Source: Treponema saccharophilum DSM 2985 | GTDB lineage: Bacteria > Spirochaetota > Spirochaetia > Treponematales > Treponemataceae | DNA: 64,000 bases | NCBI RefSeq assembly: GCF_000255555.1 | Contig: NZ_AGRW01000050.1 | Coordinates: 62,001 to 126,000 of the forward strand | Reading direction: 5' to 3' | Shown: positions 16,753 through 25,162 of the stretch, one piece after another | Position numbering within the stretch: position 1 is the first letter of the stretch | Layout: each line of letters begins with the position of its first letter | Notes under the pieces: model-generated | Database searches by the model: none | What the model was told of the DNA's origin: nothing | What the model saw: the letters and a program-made list of their open reading frames with translations, nothing else | Position numbers and translations under genes: made by a program

Positions 16753-17913
16753 ATGTCTTTGTCATTGGAATCAAAATGTCTTCATCTTGAGCGCTCGTCA
16801 ACGGACGGATGCAGCCACTACGGCGCAATCAGCTTCCCGATTTACCAGACGGCGACGTACGCGCATCCTGCCGTCGGCCAGAGCACCGGGTTCGACTACA
16901 GCCGCCTGCAGAACCCCACGCGCGAGCAGCTTGAGAAAACTGTCGCGGCACTTGAGGGCGGAATCGACGCGCTCGCGCTTTCGAGCGGAATGGCGGCAAT
17001 CGCGCTTTTGATGGAGCTTTTCTCGCCGGGCGACAACATAATCGCGGATTCCGACCTTTACGGAGGGTCAATCCGCCTTTTCGACAACGTTTCCCGAAAA
17101 AACGGCATCACCTTCACGCGGGAGAACATCTCCGCGCTTGACGAGACGGGGCTTTCGTCGCTCATCACGCCGGCGACGAAGGCAATCTACATAGAGACGC
17201 CGACGAACCCCATGATGAACGTCACCGACATCGCGGCTGTCGCGGGCATCGCGAAAAAGCACGGGCTTCTCCTTATCGTGGACAACACGTTCATGTCGCC
17301 GTATTTCCAGAACCCGCTTTCCCTCGGCGCCGATATCGTCATCCACTCGGGGACGAAATTCCTCGCGGGGCACAACGACACGCTCGCGGGCTTCATCGTG
17401 ACGAACCGCGCGGACATTCAGGAAAAACTCCGCTTCCTCATAAAGACGACGGGCGCGGGCCTTTCCCCGTTCGACTCGTGGCTGACGCTCCGCGGAATCA
17501 AGACGCTCGCAGTCCGCATGGAAAAAGCGCAGGAGAATGCCGCGAAAATCGTCGGGTGGCTCAAGGCGCAGCCTTCCGTGACGAAGGTGATTTACCCCGG
17601 CCTTCCCGAGCATCCCGGTTTCGCCGTCCAAAAAAAGCAGGCGCGCGGGTTCGGCTCCATGGTCACGTTCAACGTGACGTCGGAGGAGAAGGCGAAATCG
17701 ATTCTGAACAAGGTGCGGCTGATTCAGTTCGCGGAAAGCCTTGGCGGCGTCGAGACGCTCATCACCTACCCCGTCACGCAGACGCACGCGGACGTTCCCG
17801 AGGACATCCGGGAGAAGAACGGCATCACGACCTCGACGCTCAGGCTTTCAGTCGGAATCGAGGACGCTGATGATTTGGTTGAGGATTTGAGGCAGGCTTT
17901 GGAGGAAAAATGA
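16753..17913 (+). CDS. Cys/Met metabolism PLP enzyme (cystathionine gamma-synthase/lyase family)
   Basis: 386 residues from ATG 16753 (AAGAGG upstream); the frame opens earlier at GTG-type starts in non-coding sequence. The PLP lysine is K202 in HSGTKFLAGHND. IETPTNPMMNVTDI, IVDNTFMSPYFQNPL and GFGSMVTFNV are standard for the MetB/MetC/MetZ/Mgl family. Members differ in reaction (gamma-synthase, gamma-lyase, sulfhydrylase) and cannot be told apart by eye. It overlaps the C-S lyase gene by ATGA, so the pair may interconvert cysteine, cystathionine and homocysteine. Confidence 0.88.
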   Translation: MSLSLESKCLHLERSSTDGCSHYGAISFPIYQTATYAHPAVGQSTGFDYSRLQNPTREQLEKTVAALEGGIDALALSSGMAAIALLMELFSPGDNIIADSDLYGGSIRLFDNVSRKNGITFTRENISALDETGLSSLITPATKAIYIETPTNPMMNVTDIAAVAGIAKKHGLLLIVDNTFMSPYFQNPLSLGADIVIHSGTKFLAGHNDTLAGFIVTNRADIQEKLRFLIKTTGAGLSPFDSWLTLRGIKTLAVRMEKAQENAAKIVGWLKAQPSVTKVIYPGLPEHPGFAVQKKQARGFGSMVTFNVTSEEKAKSILNKVRLIQFAESLGGVETLITYPVTQTHADVPEDIREKNGITTSTLRLSVGIEDADDLVEDLRQALEEK

Positions 17914-19088
17914 AGCACGATTTTGACAAAATCACCGACAGGAAAAACACGTTCGCGATAAAATACGACCTTGCCGCAAAAAGGAACAAGCCGGCCGACG
18001 CGGTCTCGCTTTGGGTTGCCGACATGGATTTTCCTTCCCCGCCGTGCGTTCAGGAGGCGCTTGCCGAGCGGGCGCGTCACGGGATTTTCGGGTACAGCAG
18101 GCCGGACGGACGGTATTATTCGGCGCTGGAAAAATGGTTCAGGACGCGCCACGGATTTGAATTCGACGAGGAGTCCGTGGTGAACACGCCGGGTGTCGTC
18201 TTTGCTATCGCGACGGCGATAAAGGCGCTCACGAAAGAGGGCGACGGCGTGATAATCCAGAAACCCGTCTACTATCCGTTTTTCAACACGATAAGCGCGC
18301 TGAACCGCCGCGTCGTGAACAATCCGCTCGTGTTCAAGTACGGGCGGTACGAAATCGACTTTGATGATTTCGAGCGGAAGATAACGGACGAGGGCGCGAA
18401 GCTTTTCGTGTTCTGCTCACCGCACAATCCCGGCGGACGGGTCTGGACGAAGGAGGAGCTTCTGCGCCTTTCGGAAATCTGCCTGCGCCACAACGTCGCG
18501 GTCGTCTCGGACGAAATCCATTCGGACATAGTCTTCGAGCCGAACAAACATACTGTCTGGTCGTCGCTTTCCGAGGAAGCCGCAGAGAATTCGATAATCT
18601 GCACCGCCCCGAGCAAGACGTTCAACCTGGCGGGCTTGCAGTTCTCGAACATATTCATACAGAATCCGGAAATCAGGGCGGCGTTCCAGAAGGAAATCGA
18701 CCGCACCGGATACGACGAACCGAGCCTCATGGGGATAATCGCGGCGACTTCCGCATACGAGTCCGGCGGCGAATGGTTCGACGAGGCGAAGGCATACATA
18801 AAATCGAACATCGATTTCGCGAAGTCGTTCATTGCCGCGCGCTGCCCGAAAATAAAAGTCGTCGAGCCGGAGGGAACCTACCTTTTGTGGCTCGATTTCC
18901 GCGCGTTCGGCGAGCTTTCCGACAAGGAAATTTCCGAGCGCATCCTGCGAAAGGCGAAAGTCTGGCTCGACGCGGGGCGGATGTTCGGGACGGAGGGCGA
19001 GAAATTCCAGCGCATAAACTGCGCCACCCCACGGAAAATTCTTGCCGACGCCTTGGAGCGCATCTGCGGCGAATTCGCGCGCGCATGA
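17910..19088 (+). CDS. PatB/MalY-type cystathionine beta-lyase (class I/II aminotransferase fold)
   Basis: 392 residues. It opens with the FDKITDRKNTFAIKYD and WVADMDFPSPP motifs characteristic of PatB/MalY C-S lyases. The PLP lysine lies in TAPSKTFNLAGLQ. It would cleave cystathionine, or cysteine conjugates, to homocysteine or sulfide plus pyruvate. It is coupled by ATGA to the trans-sulfuration gene, with GGAGGAA upstream. This places sulfur release beside cysteine synthesis and its regulator. Confidence 0.88.
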   Translation: MKHDFDKITDRKNTFAIKYDLAAKRNKPADAVSLWVADMDFPSPPCVQEALAERARHGIFGYSRPDGRYYSALEKWFRTRHGFEFDEESVVNTPGVVFAIATAIKALTKEGDGVIIQKPVYYPFFNTISALNRRVVNNPLVFKYGRYEIDFDDFERKITDEGAKLFVFCSPHNPGGRVWTKEELLRLSEICLRHNVAVVSDEIHSDIVFEPNKHTVWSSLSEEAAENSIICTAPSKTFNLAGLQFSNIFIQNPEIRAAFQKEIDRTGYDEPSLMGIIAATSAYESGGEWFDEAKAYIKSNIDFAKSFIAARCPKIKVVEPEGTYLLWLDFRAFGELSDKEISERILRKAKVWLDAGRMFGTEGEKFQRINCATPRKILADALERICGEFARA

Positions 19089-19103
19089 CTGCCGAGTTCT
19101 GTC

Positions 19104-19207
19104 AGCATGAAGCGCCGGTAAAAAAGCCCGCGATATAGAAAATGCACCGGAACTGTGGCATTCCGAGACGCTCGGACCGCATTCGGAATGCCACTACGCT
19201 TCATGCT
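19104..19207. repeat. Large nested inverted repeat
   Basis: Outer arms AGCATGAAGCG (19104-19114) and CGCTTCATGCT (19197-19207) are perfect. Inside, GTGGCATTCCGA (19155-19166) and TCGGAATGCCAC (19183-19194) form a second perfect 12-bp dyad, and CCGGT/ACCGG a third. No T-run follows. The TTCCGA/TCGGAA core resembles part of the REP-like elements at 33000 and 43839. Confidence 0.7.
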
Positions 19208-19285
19208 TCACGGAAAAATGGGCGAGATGGCTCGGGGAAAAGCACGCGGGAGAAAAAGCGATTTTGTGATGCGTTCCCGCGCGCC

Positions 19286-19314
19286 GTGATAACTTTCCGA
19301 CTTTCTGCTAGAAT
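19286..19314 (+). promoter_or_regulatory. Promoter of the EamA gene, apparently leaderless
   Basis: TAGAAT at 19309-19314 lies 6 nt before the ATG, with a weak -35 (GTGATA) 17 bp upstream. There is no Shine-Dalgarno sequence, and transcription should start at or next to the start codon. Confidence 0.5.
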
Positions 19315-19320
19315 CCTCGC

Positions 19321-20280
19321 ATGGCAAAAAATCATAATCTGGCCGGGCTTTTCTTCGCCGCGGTCTCCGTTCTTCTTTGGGGAATAACATTCGTCTGCAC
19401 GAAATACCTTCTGCGCTCGTTCTCCTCTTACGAGATACTCTTCGTCCGTTTTGTCCTCGCATACATCTCGCTGCGGATTGCCCGCCCCGCGGTCTTCACC
19501 CTTCCCGAAAAACGGCAGGAGGTCTATTTCATGGTCGCGGGGCTGACCGGCGTCACGGCGTACCAGTTCATGGAGAACATGGCGATTTCATATACGAGCG
19601 CGTCGAACGTGAGCGTCATCGTGTCGATTTGCCCGATGTTCACCGCGCTTTTTCTCCAGCTTTTTCTGGGGGAGCACCATCTGACGCGCTTCTTCAACAT
19701 CGGCTTCATCATCGCGATTGTCGGAATCGCGCTCGTAAGCTTCAACGGCGTCGTCGAATTCAACATGAACCCGAAAGGCGATTTCCTCGCGCTCGGCTCG
19801 GCGCTGTGCTGGGGCGTCTATTCCCTCTGCATAGCGAGAATCAACGCGCTCAACCTCGAGCCGATTCTCGTCACGCGGCGGATTTTCCATTGGGCGATAG
19901 TTTTCATGCTTCCCATCGGCATTTTCTCGCTCGCGCGTTTCGGCACTTCCGCGCCGTCAAGCCCGAACCTTGAAATACAGAACGGAGTCTCCGTGATTCT
20001 CGACCCAGCGTTCAACGCGTTCCGCTTCACGAATCCGCTGAACTGGCTCAACCTCTGCTTCCTCGGCGTCGGCGCGAGTGCGTTCTGCTTCGTGGCGTGG
20101 AACATTGCCTGCGACAAGCTCGGCACCGTCCGCGCCACGGCGGGCATTTACCTCATTCCCGTCGTCACGATAATCTTCGCGTTCCTCGCGCTCGGGGAAA
20201 AAATCTCGCCGATGGGCGCGCTCGGCTCCGTTCTCACGATTGCCGGTCTTTTCGTGAGCGAAATCAAGAAAAAATCCTGA
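19321..20280 (+). CDS. DMT-superfamily EamA transporter
   Basis: 319 residues with ten TM helices in two EamA repeats: LFFAAVSVLLWGITFVCTKY in the first and LALGSALCWGVYSLCIAR in the second. Known members export amino acids and metabolites, including cysteine pathway products such as O-acetylserine. That role would suit the preceding sulfur genes but is not shown by the sequence. It has its own promoter and is not coupled to the operon upstream. Confidence 0.87.
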   Translation: MAKNHNLAGLFFAAVSVLLWGITFVCTKYLLRSFSSYEILFVRFVLAYISLRIARPAVFTLPEKRQEVYFMVAGLTGVTAYQFMENMAISYTSASNVSVIVSICPMFTALFLQLFLGEHHLTRFFNIGFIIAIVGIALVSFNGVVEFNMNPKGDFLALGSALCWGVYSLCIARINALNLEPILVTRRIFHWAIVFMLPIGIFSLARFGTSAPSSPNLEIQNGVSVILDPAFNAFRFTNPLNWLNLCFLGVGASAFCFVAWNIACDKLGTVRATAGIYLIPVVTIIFAFLALGEKISPMGALGSVLTIAGLFVSEIKKKS

Positions 20281-20292
20281 CGGAACCTTCGG

Positions 20293-20410
20293 AAAGCGAA
20301 AAATTGCGTCATTTGCAATAAAATCATCGGTAAAACCGCTGTAGTTCTCACTACAAATCCATCGTTGTGAAGCAAGAAGATTGAACGAAGCTGTGAATGA
20401 TGACAAAATC
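20293..20410. repeat. 118-bp direct repeat, copy 1
   Basis: It matches 20825-20942 with eight mismatches, offset 532 bp. It contains the last codons of a paralogue of the gene at 20880 (minus strand ...TTMDL, stop), without the rest of that gene. The intact 20431-20799 gene lies between the copies. Confidence 0.8.
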
Positions 20411-20430
20411 GTTTTTCACGCATTTTTTGC

Positions 20431-20799
20431 TCAAAGGCTGCCAAAGGAAAAGGCAAGGAGCATCATCGACAAAATCAGGCAAATTATTGTCGGAATCAGC
20501 CATGCTCTCCGCTTCTCAAGATATTGTGCGTAATCAAAATATTCGCGTTTTTGAGTCTCATTGAAGCGCTCATAAAGTCTTAGCGTGGCGGAGAGCACAG
20601 AAAAAGACCTTCTCAGTCCGTATTCTTCGCCATAAAACTCCACATAACCGATTGCTTTTAGCGTTTCTCTGTCGTTTTCGAGCCGCAAAAAGTCGACGAT
20701 TGCTTTGTAGTGCTTGTTGTAATCAATCAAACTTCTCACAAAAGCGATGATTGTCGCCAAAAACACGACTGGGGATATAATTTGCAAAAAGATTCTCAT
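20431..20799 (-). CDS. Small membrane protein of unknown function
   Basis: 122 residues. One TM helix at about residues 5-23 and another at 99-118 flank a soluble part (ENDRETLKAIGYVEFYGEEYGLRR). GAGGATGAG precedes the ATG on the minus strand. It is bracketed by the 118-bp direct repeat and is the first gene of the lower-GC island. No family recognised. Confidence 0.65.
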   Translation of the reverse strand: MRIFLQIISPVVFLATIIAFVRSLIDYNKHYKAIVDFLRLENDRETLKAIGYVEFYGEEYGLRRSFSVLSATLRLYERFNETQKREYFDYAQYLEKRRAWLIPTIICLILSMMLLAFSFGSL

Positions 20800-20824
20800 T
20801 GTCTCATCCTCATTTTTATGCTAA

Positions 20825-20942
20825 AAAGCGAAAAGTTGCGTCATTTGCACTAAAATCATCGGCAAAACCGCTGTAATTCTCACTGCAAATCCATCGTTGT
20901 GAAGCAAGAAGATTGAACGAAGTTGTGAATGAGGGCAAAATC
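20825..20942. repeat. 118-bp direct repeat, copy 2
   Basis: Second copy of the repeat at 20293-20410. The stop codon and the last about 20 codons of the 20880-21644 gene fall inside it. Confidence 0.8.
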
Positions 20943-21644
20943 ACGCTGATTTTTTCTTTTTTTGAACAATCCTTTTTTGCAGAATATGATTTTTGTCCAT
21001 TTTTCGCCACTGAAGAACACAAAATAAGGCGGATTTGCACCAAAATCACGCTCTCCGACACATCTGCCGCTCCACTTTTTGCCCGCGCACGATGAGAGCG
21101 CAACTTTCTCGCCATCAAAAAACGTTATTTCCCCGTCTTTGAGTGCCGCAATTTCACTGAATGCGCGAATTTTCACTTCGTTTGATGAAGCAGAGAGTTC
21201 GCCGCTATAAAATCGGAATGCGTTTTCTATTATTTCGTGCGCGCTTTTGTAATCTCCCCATTCAATTGAGTCGCCCGCATAGTCAAGAGCGAAAAACGGC
21301 TCTTCGTCCCACTCAATTTGCTTGAGTAAATTTTGATAGACAGCGTAACAATTATTCACAAACGAATCAAAATCGCAATTTTTGTCGTGATATGCCCTCT
21401 CAAGCTCGCCAAAAAGCGCTTTTCCGAATATGTTTTTGTCAAAATCCGGGTTGTCATAAAAATATTGGCGGAAAAATGAATGTGTTTTGTACTTGTCAGA
21501 AGACAATTCTTCCATTTCGAGCAAAGCAAAATCATCGCCGTTTTTCAAAAACTCCTCGTCCAGCCACGCATTGTATTCGCCAAACAAGTCAAAACCGCTC
21601 ACGGACAGCACAGAGAGGGCATAAAGCTCTTCAAATCTTTTCAT
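20880..21644 (-). CDS. Hypothetical protein
   Basis: 254 residues from ATG 21644; the frame opens further upstream inside the preceding gene and is not used. Acidic, no signal peptide. It contains an aromatic, acidic core with DEEPFFALDYAGDSIEWGDYKSAHEI. It starts 13 bp after the gene at 21658 ends and is the last gene of a three-gene minus-strand operon (23300 to 20880). No family recognised. The look and setting are those of effector-immunity neighbourhoods, but this is only context. Confidence 0.65.
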   Translation of the reverse strand: MKRFEELYALSVLSVSGFDLFGEYNAWLDEEFLKNGDDFALLEMEELSSDKYKTHSFFRQYFYDNPDFDKNIFGKALFGELERAYHDKNCDFDSFVNNCYAVYQNLLKQIEWDEEPFFALDYAGDSIEWGDYKSAHEIIENAFRFYSGELSASSNEVKIRAFSEIAALKDGEITFFDGEKVALSSCAGKKWSGRCVGERDFGANPPYFVFFSGEKWTKIIFCKKGLFKKRKNQRDFALIHNFVQSSCFTTMDLQ

Positions 21645-21657
21645 TTCGCGCTCACTT

Positions 21658-22380
21658 TTATTTTGTGTAATAATATGAAGATACATTGCTAGAAACTTGC
21701 TTGCCGTTTTTCGCTCCCCAGACCGCAAAGTCTTTCTCACCAGAGAGTTTCCATTCGTGATAGTTACGAATGAGCGTGCTATAAAAGAGAAAATCGGCTG
21801 TGATGGCTTTTTTGACTTCATTGTCTTCAACAAGGCGGATTTCCTCTTCGACCTTGCACACCAAAAGCATATCCTCATCAACATTTCCGCAATAATAATC
21901 GGGCAAATGATGTGTCGAATAATAAAGGGCATTGATATTGCGCTCGATGGCAAGCAGAAGCGGCTTTTGCTCGGCGGGATTTATCGCTAAGGCGTGCTCA
22001 AGTGCGTCATAGTCATAGAAATATTTTGCGCTCCAATAAAGCGGAAGATAATTTTCACGCTCCTTTTTTGCCCATTCATCAAGCGTTGGCTTTATCACCT
22101 GCTCGTTTAGCGGGTGAGGCAGCGTGGCAGGAGTAAGGTCTTCGCCGACTGAGTCCGCATTGCTCAAAAGAATGTCGACAAAGAGCCTCCTCGCTTCAAA
22201 AGGTGCGTCCGAAAAGTCTTTCAGGAACACGCTCAGCTCAGCAAATGCCTCTTTTCTTAGCCCCGCAAGCCTCTTTTCGCAATATTTTTTGTAGTGAACG
22301 AGATTTTCATTGCCGCTGATTTTCTCAATTATGCTTTTTAGAGCAAAATCCTTTGTTGTAAAAAATGTTTGTGCTTTCAT
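21658..22380 (-). CDS. Hypothetical protein
   Basis: 240 residues, soluble and helical. The middle carries KKERENYLPLYWSAKYFYDYDALEHAL and ends in repeated tyrosines (SSYYYTK). The start overlaps the stop of the DUF4299-like gene by ATGA. No family recognised. Confidence 0.65.
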   Translation of the reverse strand: MKAQTFFTTKDFALKSIIEKISGNENLVHYKKYCEKRLAGLRKEAFAELSVFLKDFSDAPFEARRLFVDILLSNADSVGEDLTPATLPHPLNEQVIKPTLDEWAKKERENYLPLYWSAKYFYDYDALEHALAINPAEQKPLLLAIERNINALYYSTHHLPDYYCGNVDEDMLLVCKVEEEIRLVEDNEVKKAITADFLFYSTLIRNYHEWKLSGEKDFAVWGAKNGKQVSSNVSSYYYTK

Positions 22381-23300
22381 TTTTTGTTTCCTGCTAGCTC
22401 AAGGATTTCATCTTGCGACAACTCTTCTACCAAAATGTGTGAAGCGTCAATAAAACGATATTTGTCTTTGGGCAAATGCGAAATAAAATCCGAATACAAG
22501 GACATACCAACATTGTGATATGAATCTGGATTATTTTCATCACCGTCGATAATGCAAAAAGACATTTTCCAGCTTTTGACATCATCGTCTTTTACCGAAT
22601 TCGTGTACTTGAACTCCACGGTTGGCTTATAGGGCAAAATCGTCCGTGTTTCTTGAGTCAGCGTGTAAAGCCCAAAAATCTCGTCAGTGTTTTTGTCTTC
22701 GAAAAATCTCTGTTTGGCAGAATAAGCGTCCAAATATTGAATATCGTGAAAAAATTTGCTGAAACTTTCGATTGGATTTTGTGAATCAAGAAACTTTTTT
22801 GCATATTCTTTGTTCAAACAAACTTCACGAAAAAGTCCTGGCATCATAGAAGGGCTATCGTCATAACAAAAACATTGCAGACCAAACAAAATGTCTTTCT
22901 TGTAATCAAAAGATTCGATGTTGTCTTTTGAAAAATGCTCTTCGCGGTCATTTGAAATAGTGTTTTTCAGTTTTCTTGCCAACTCCTTGATATATCGAAG
23001 AGCAATCTCCCAATCTTCTTTTGTGCTAGGCGTGCAAACACGGACTTCGTAGGCGTTTTCCTCCTTTTCAAAAGAAAGCTCAAAACCGCGGGAACTTTGC
23101 CCATACACACCCAAAATCAAAACTTCGTAATCGGCAATAGAAGAATTGTAAAATCTGTTTTCATCAAAATCATCAGCAGTTTCGTCAAAACTAAATTGCG
23201 TGATTTTCTGATTTGAAAGCTCCAAACACTCTTTGATTGTCATCGGTGCTTTTTTGGCAAAAAATCCATTCTTGTTTTTGATATAAAAACATACACTCAT
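22377..23300 (-). CDS. DUF4299-like protein
   Basis: 307 residues beginning MSVCFYIKNKNGFFAKKAPMTI, a pattern I associate with DUF4299 proteins. It is soluble and acidic with no signal peptide. AGGAGG lies upstream. It is the first gene of a coupled operon with the two hypothetical genes that follow on the minus strand. Its function is unknown. Confidence 0.65.
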   Translation of the reverse strand: MSVCFYIKNKNGFFAKKAPMTIKECLELSNQKITQFSFDETADDFDENRFYNSSIADYEVLILGVYGQSSRGFELSFEKEENAYEVRVCTPSTKEDWEIALRYIKELARKLKNTISNDREEHFSKDNIESFDYKKDILFGLQCFCYDDSPSMMPGLFREVCLNKEYAKKFLDSQNPIESFSKFFHDIQYLDAYSAKQRFFEDKNTDEIFGLYTLTQETRTILPYKPTVEFKYTNSVKDDDVKSWKMSFCIIDGDENNPDSYHNVGMSLYSDFISHLPKDKYRFIDASHILVEELSQDEILELAGNKK

Positions 23301-23374
23301 TGTTAAACCTCCTAGTTTTTATTAACTTAAAGCAGATAAAATCGCAAAAAATCTTGTGACGTTCTGTTCTCTTT

Positions 23375-23408
23375 GTCACCCTGAACTCGTTTCAGGGGTC
23401 TACTCAAC
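23375..23408. repeat. REP-like palindrome
   Basis: It contains CCCTGAACTCGTTTCAGGG, a 7-bp stem. It belongs to the dispersed family also seen at 33000, 34353, 36211, 43839 and 60294. Confidence 0.65.
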
Positions 23409-23432
23409 ACATAAACAGCAAATCAAAAAATA

Positions 23433-23459
23433 TTTCGGAATTATCCCATAACGTACTTT
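23433..23459. repeat. 27-bp direct repeat flanking a broken gene, left copy
   Basis: Pattern TTTCGGAATTATCCC followed by three or four variable bases and ACGTACTTT. The right copy is at 23740-23766, and an inverted copy is at 25128-25155. Confidence 0.55.
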
Positions 23460-23499
23460 GATTGATTAAGCAACTAATTAGAATATAGGAGTTTAATCA

Positions 23500-23803
23500 A
23501 TGAGAGTTAACAAACTTGATGAAGAAAAGTTGAATGAGTTTCGTGATTTTTTGCAGATATGGCTATTGTCTTGAAGAAGAAACTGCCAAAGAATATTTGA
23601 AATTTTTGGTAAATGGAATTAAAAACATAACAAATAGACATAAAACTATTTCAGCAGACACTGCTCACAAAATCAACAATACAAGATTTAGAAAAGAGAG
23701 AGAAAGAGATAACAGAATTGATGATGATTATTTTGAATCTTTCGGAATTATCCCCTTACGTACTTTTCACCAATCAAAACCATTTTTAGAATGTTTTAAG
23801 TAA
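23500..23803 (+). pseudogene. Frameshifted small gene of unknown function
   Basis: ATG 23500 has ATAGGAG upstream and reads MRVNKLDEEKLNEFRDF, then goes out of frame at a run of six T (23547-23552) and stops at 23574. Removing one T joins it to a second frame (CRYGYCLEEETAKEYLKFLVNG...) that runs to 23803. The second frame overlaps the end of the convergent gene by 37 bp, so its native stop may also be lost. It could be a dead gene, a sequencing slip or a slippage-controlled gene. No family recognised. Confidence 0.5.
23740..23766. repeat. 27-bp direct repeat flanking a broken gene, right copy
   Basis: It differs from the copy at 23433-23459 at the centre only. A shorter relative (GGAATTATCCC...TACTTTT) is at 24661-24683. 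Confidence 0.55.
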
Positions 23804-24492
23804 GCATCTATAATGTTCTGTATTTTTTTACAGTCTTCAAATGTTCCAACTTTTTGTACAAAAACTTTTTTCCCCTTATATGAAGCAAAGTTACCTTCAA
23901 ATGGAAAATCTAGTTCATCTATTTCAATTATTTTACCTTTTGAATTTGAAAAGAATCTTTTGTTATTTGCCCTACGGATTAAAAGGTATGTAGAACTATC
24001 TTCTCTTTTACCTTTATTTTTCCCATATTTTCTATTATTTTCTTTATGTTTAATATATGTTTCTGTATAATGCCCTTCGTTTACATCTTCCCATGCAGAA
24101 ATAATTCGAATTTTTCCATTTTCTAGTTCTGCATTTACAACGACGACAATATTTTCTGTTGCAACCAACCCCAAAGTTATATTATTATCGGGATGCTCTT
24201 TATTATTCTTATCCTTGATTGTGTAATGGTCATCATCTTTCCAAACTTGAGCGGCATAATAAAATGAAAATCCTTTTCCATCGCCTGTATCTTTTATGTT
24301 GTCATTACTTTTCTTTCGATTCCAAACAAAATTTTCGTAATAAACATCTTCATTTGGTTCACCTTCTTCTGGTTCATAAAATTTTTCATACAAATCATCA
24401 GATTCGGCTTGTTCTTGCAACTTTCTCTCTTCAATTATTTTTCTTATCTTTTCAATTTCTGTTATAAATTTTTGTTTTGTTTCTCTGTCCAT
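23767..24492 (-). CDS. Protein with embedded BrnT-like toxin domain
   Basis: 241 residues from ATG 24492 (GAGAAGG eight bases upstream). Residues about 50-150 follow the BrnT plan: NFVWNRKKSNDNIK, a GFSFYYAAQVW segment with DDD after it, then LGLVATENIVVVVNAEL and IRIISAW. BrnT toxins are ribonucleases of about 90 residues. Here the domain has an acidic N-terminal helix and an extra 90-residue C-terminal part. The usual KHG before the F-x-A helix and the Arg after IISA are changed, so activity is doubtful. No BrnA antitoxin is adjacent. The match is by eye. Confidence 0.55.
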   Translation of the reverse strand: MDRETKQKFITEIEKIRKIIEERKLQEQAESDDLYEKFYEPEEGEPNEDVYYENFVWNRKKSNDNIKDTGDGKGFSFYYAAQVWKDDDHYTIKDKNNKEHPDNNITLGLVATENIVVVVNAELENGKIRIISAWEDVNEGHYTETYIKHKENNRKYGKNKGKREDSSTYLLIRRANNKRFFSNSKGKIIEIDELDFPFEGNFASYKGKKVFVQKVGTFEDCKKIQNIIDAYLKHSKNGFDW

Positions 24493-24511
24493 ATAAATAA
24501 CCTTCTCATAC

Positions 24512-24541
24512 ATAATATAGGTTCTTTTCAGCAGAATGTTT
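24512..24541 (-). promoter_or_regulatory. Shared 30-bp upstream element (copy 1)
   Basis: This 30-bp stretch is identical to 25952-25981, upstream of the gene at 25922. On the minus strand it holds AACCTATATTAT, a likely -10 region. It is probably a duplicated promoter. Confidence 0.45.
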
Positions 24542-24549
24542 CTAAAAAT

Positions 24550-24690
24550 ATTGCAGAACACTTCAACAACTCCGTCTGCAATGCTTGATGAATACCTTGA
24601 CGTATTTGACGACAATGGTTGGCTAATTTCTGAAGCTGATAAAGAAGGTTATGAAGAAAAGGAATTATCCCTGATATACTTTTCTAATCA
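24550..24690 (+). pseudogene. Gene fragment, paralogue of 25575-25695
   Basis: A plus-strand stretch reads SAMLDEYLDVFDDNGWLISEA and on to ...ELSLIYFSNHR and a stop. It closely matches a second fragment at 25575. Neither has a start region, so both look like 3' ends left by deletion. Identity unknown. Confidence 0.4.
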
Positions 24691-25058
24691 TCGTTAAGCA
24701 AAATCCTGAGTTGCTGTATTTGCAAATTGACAGTATTTTTATATTGAGTCATCTTTTGCAATTCTTGTTGAGTTATTTGAATGTCATATTTTTCAACATC
24801 TTTTATCCAAGAAAAATATGTATCAAGTTCTTTCACATTATCTTCTAACTGTTTAATAATGAAAGTCCAATCTTGGTCTTCTGGAGCAGTTTCAAGCATT
24901 TTGTCAAAAAAATTATCATACCTTTCAAGGCGTTTTTCCAATTTCGACATATCGATTTTGGCTTCATTTAACAACTTATTGATTGTTATCAATCTTGAAA
25001 AGTTTTCTTGAAGTTGATTACTTTGTAATAAAAATTTTTTTGCATCTTTTGAAATCAT
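24684..25058 (-). CDS. Small coiled-coil protein of unknown function
   Basis: 124 residues, almost all predicted helix, with heptad-like spacing in MSKLEKRLERYDNFFDKML and QQELQKMTQYKNTVNLQIQQL. AGGAGG lies upstream. No signal or TM segment. It stands alone between relics, and an immunity or antitoxin role is possible but not shown. Confidence 0.6.
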   Translation of the reverse strand: MISKDAKKFLLQSNQLQENFSRLITINKLLNEAKIDMSKLEKRLERYDNFFDKMLETAPEDQDWTFIIKQLEDNVKELDTYFSWIKDVEKYDIQITQQELQKMTQYKNTVNLQIQQLRILLNDD

Positions 25059-25162
25059 TACAAGTTCCTCCTAAGATATGTATATATAATATAGTGAAGA
25101 GAAGTAGCAGAATGTCTTGACAGCTTGAAAGTACGTCAAGGGATAATTCCGTGAAGAAATCA

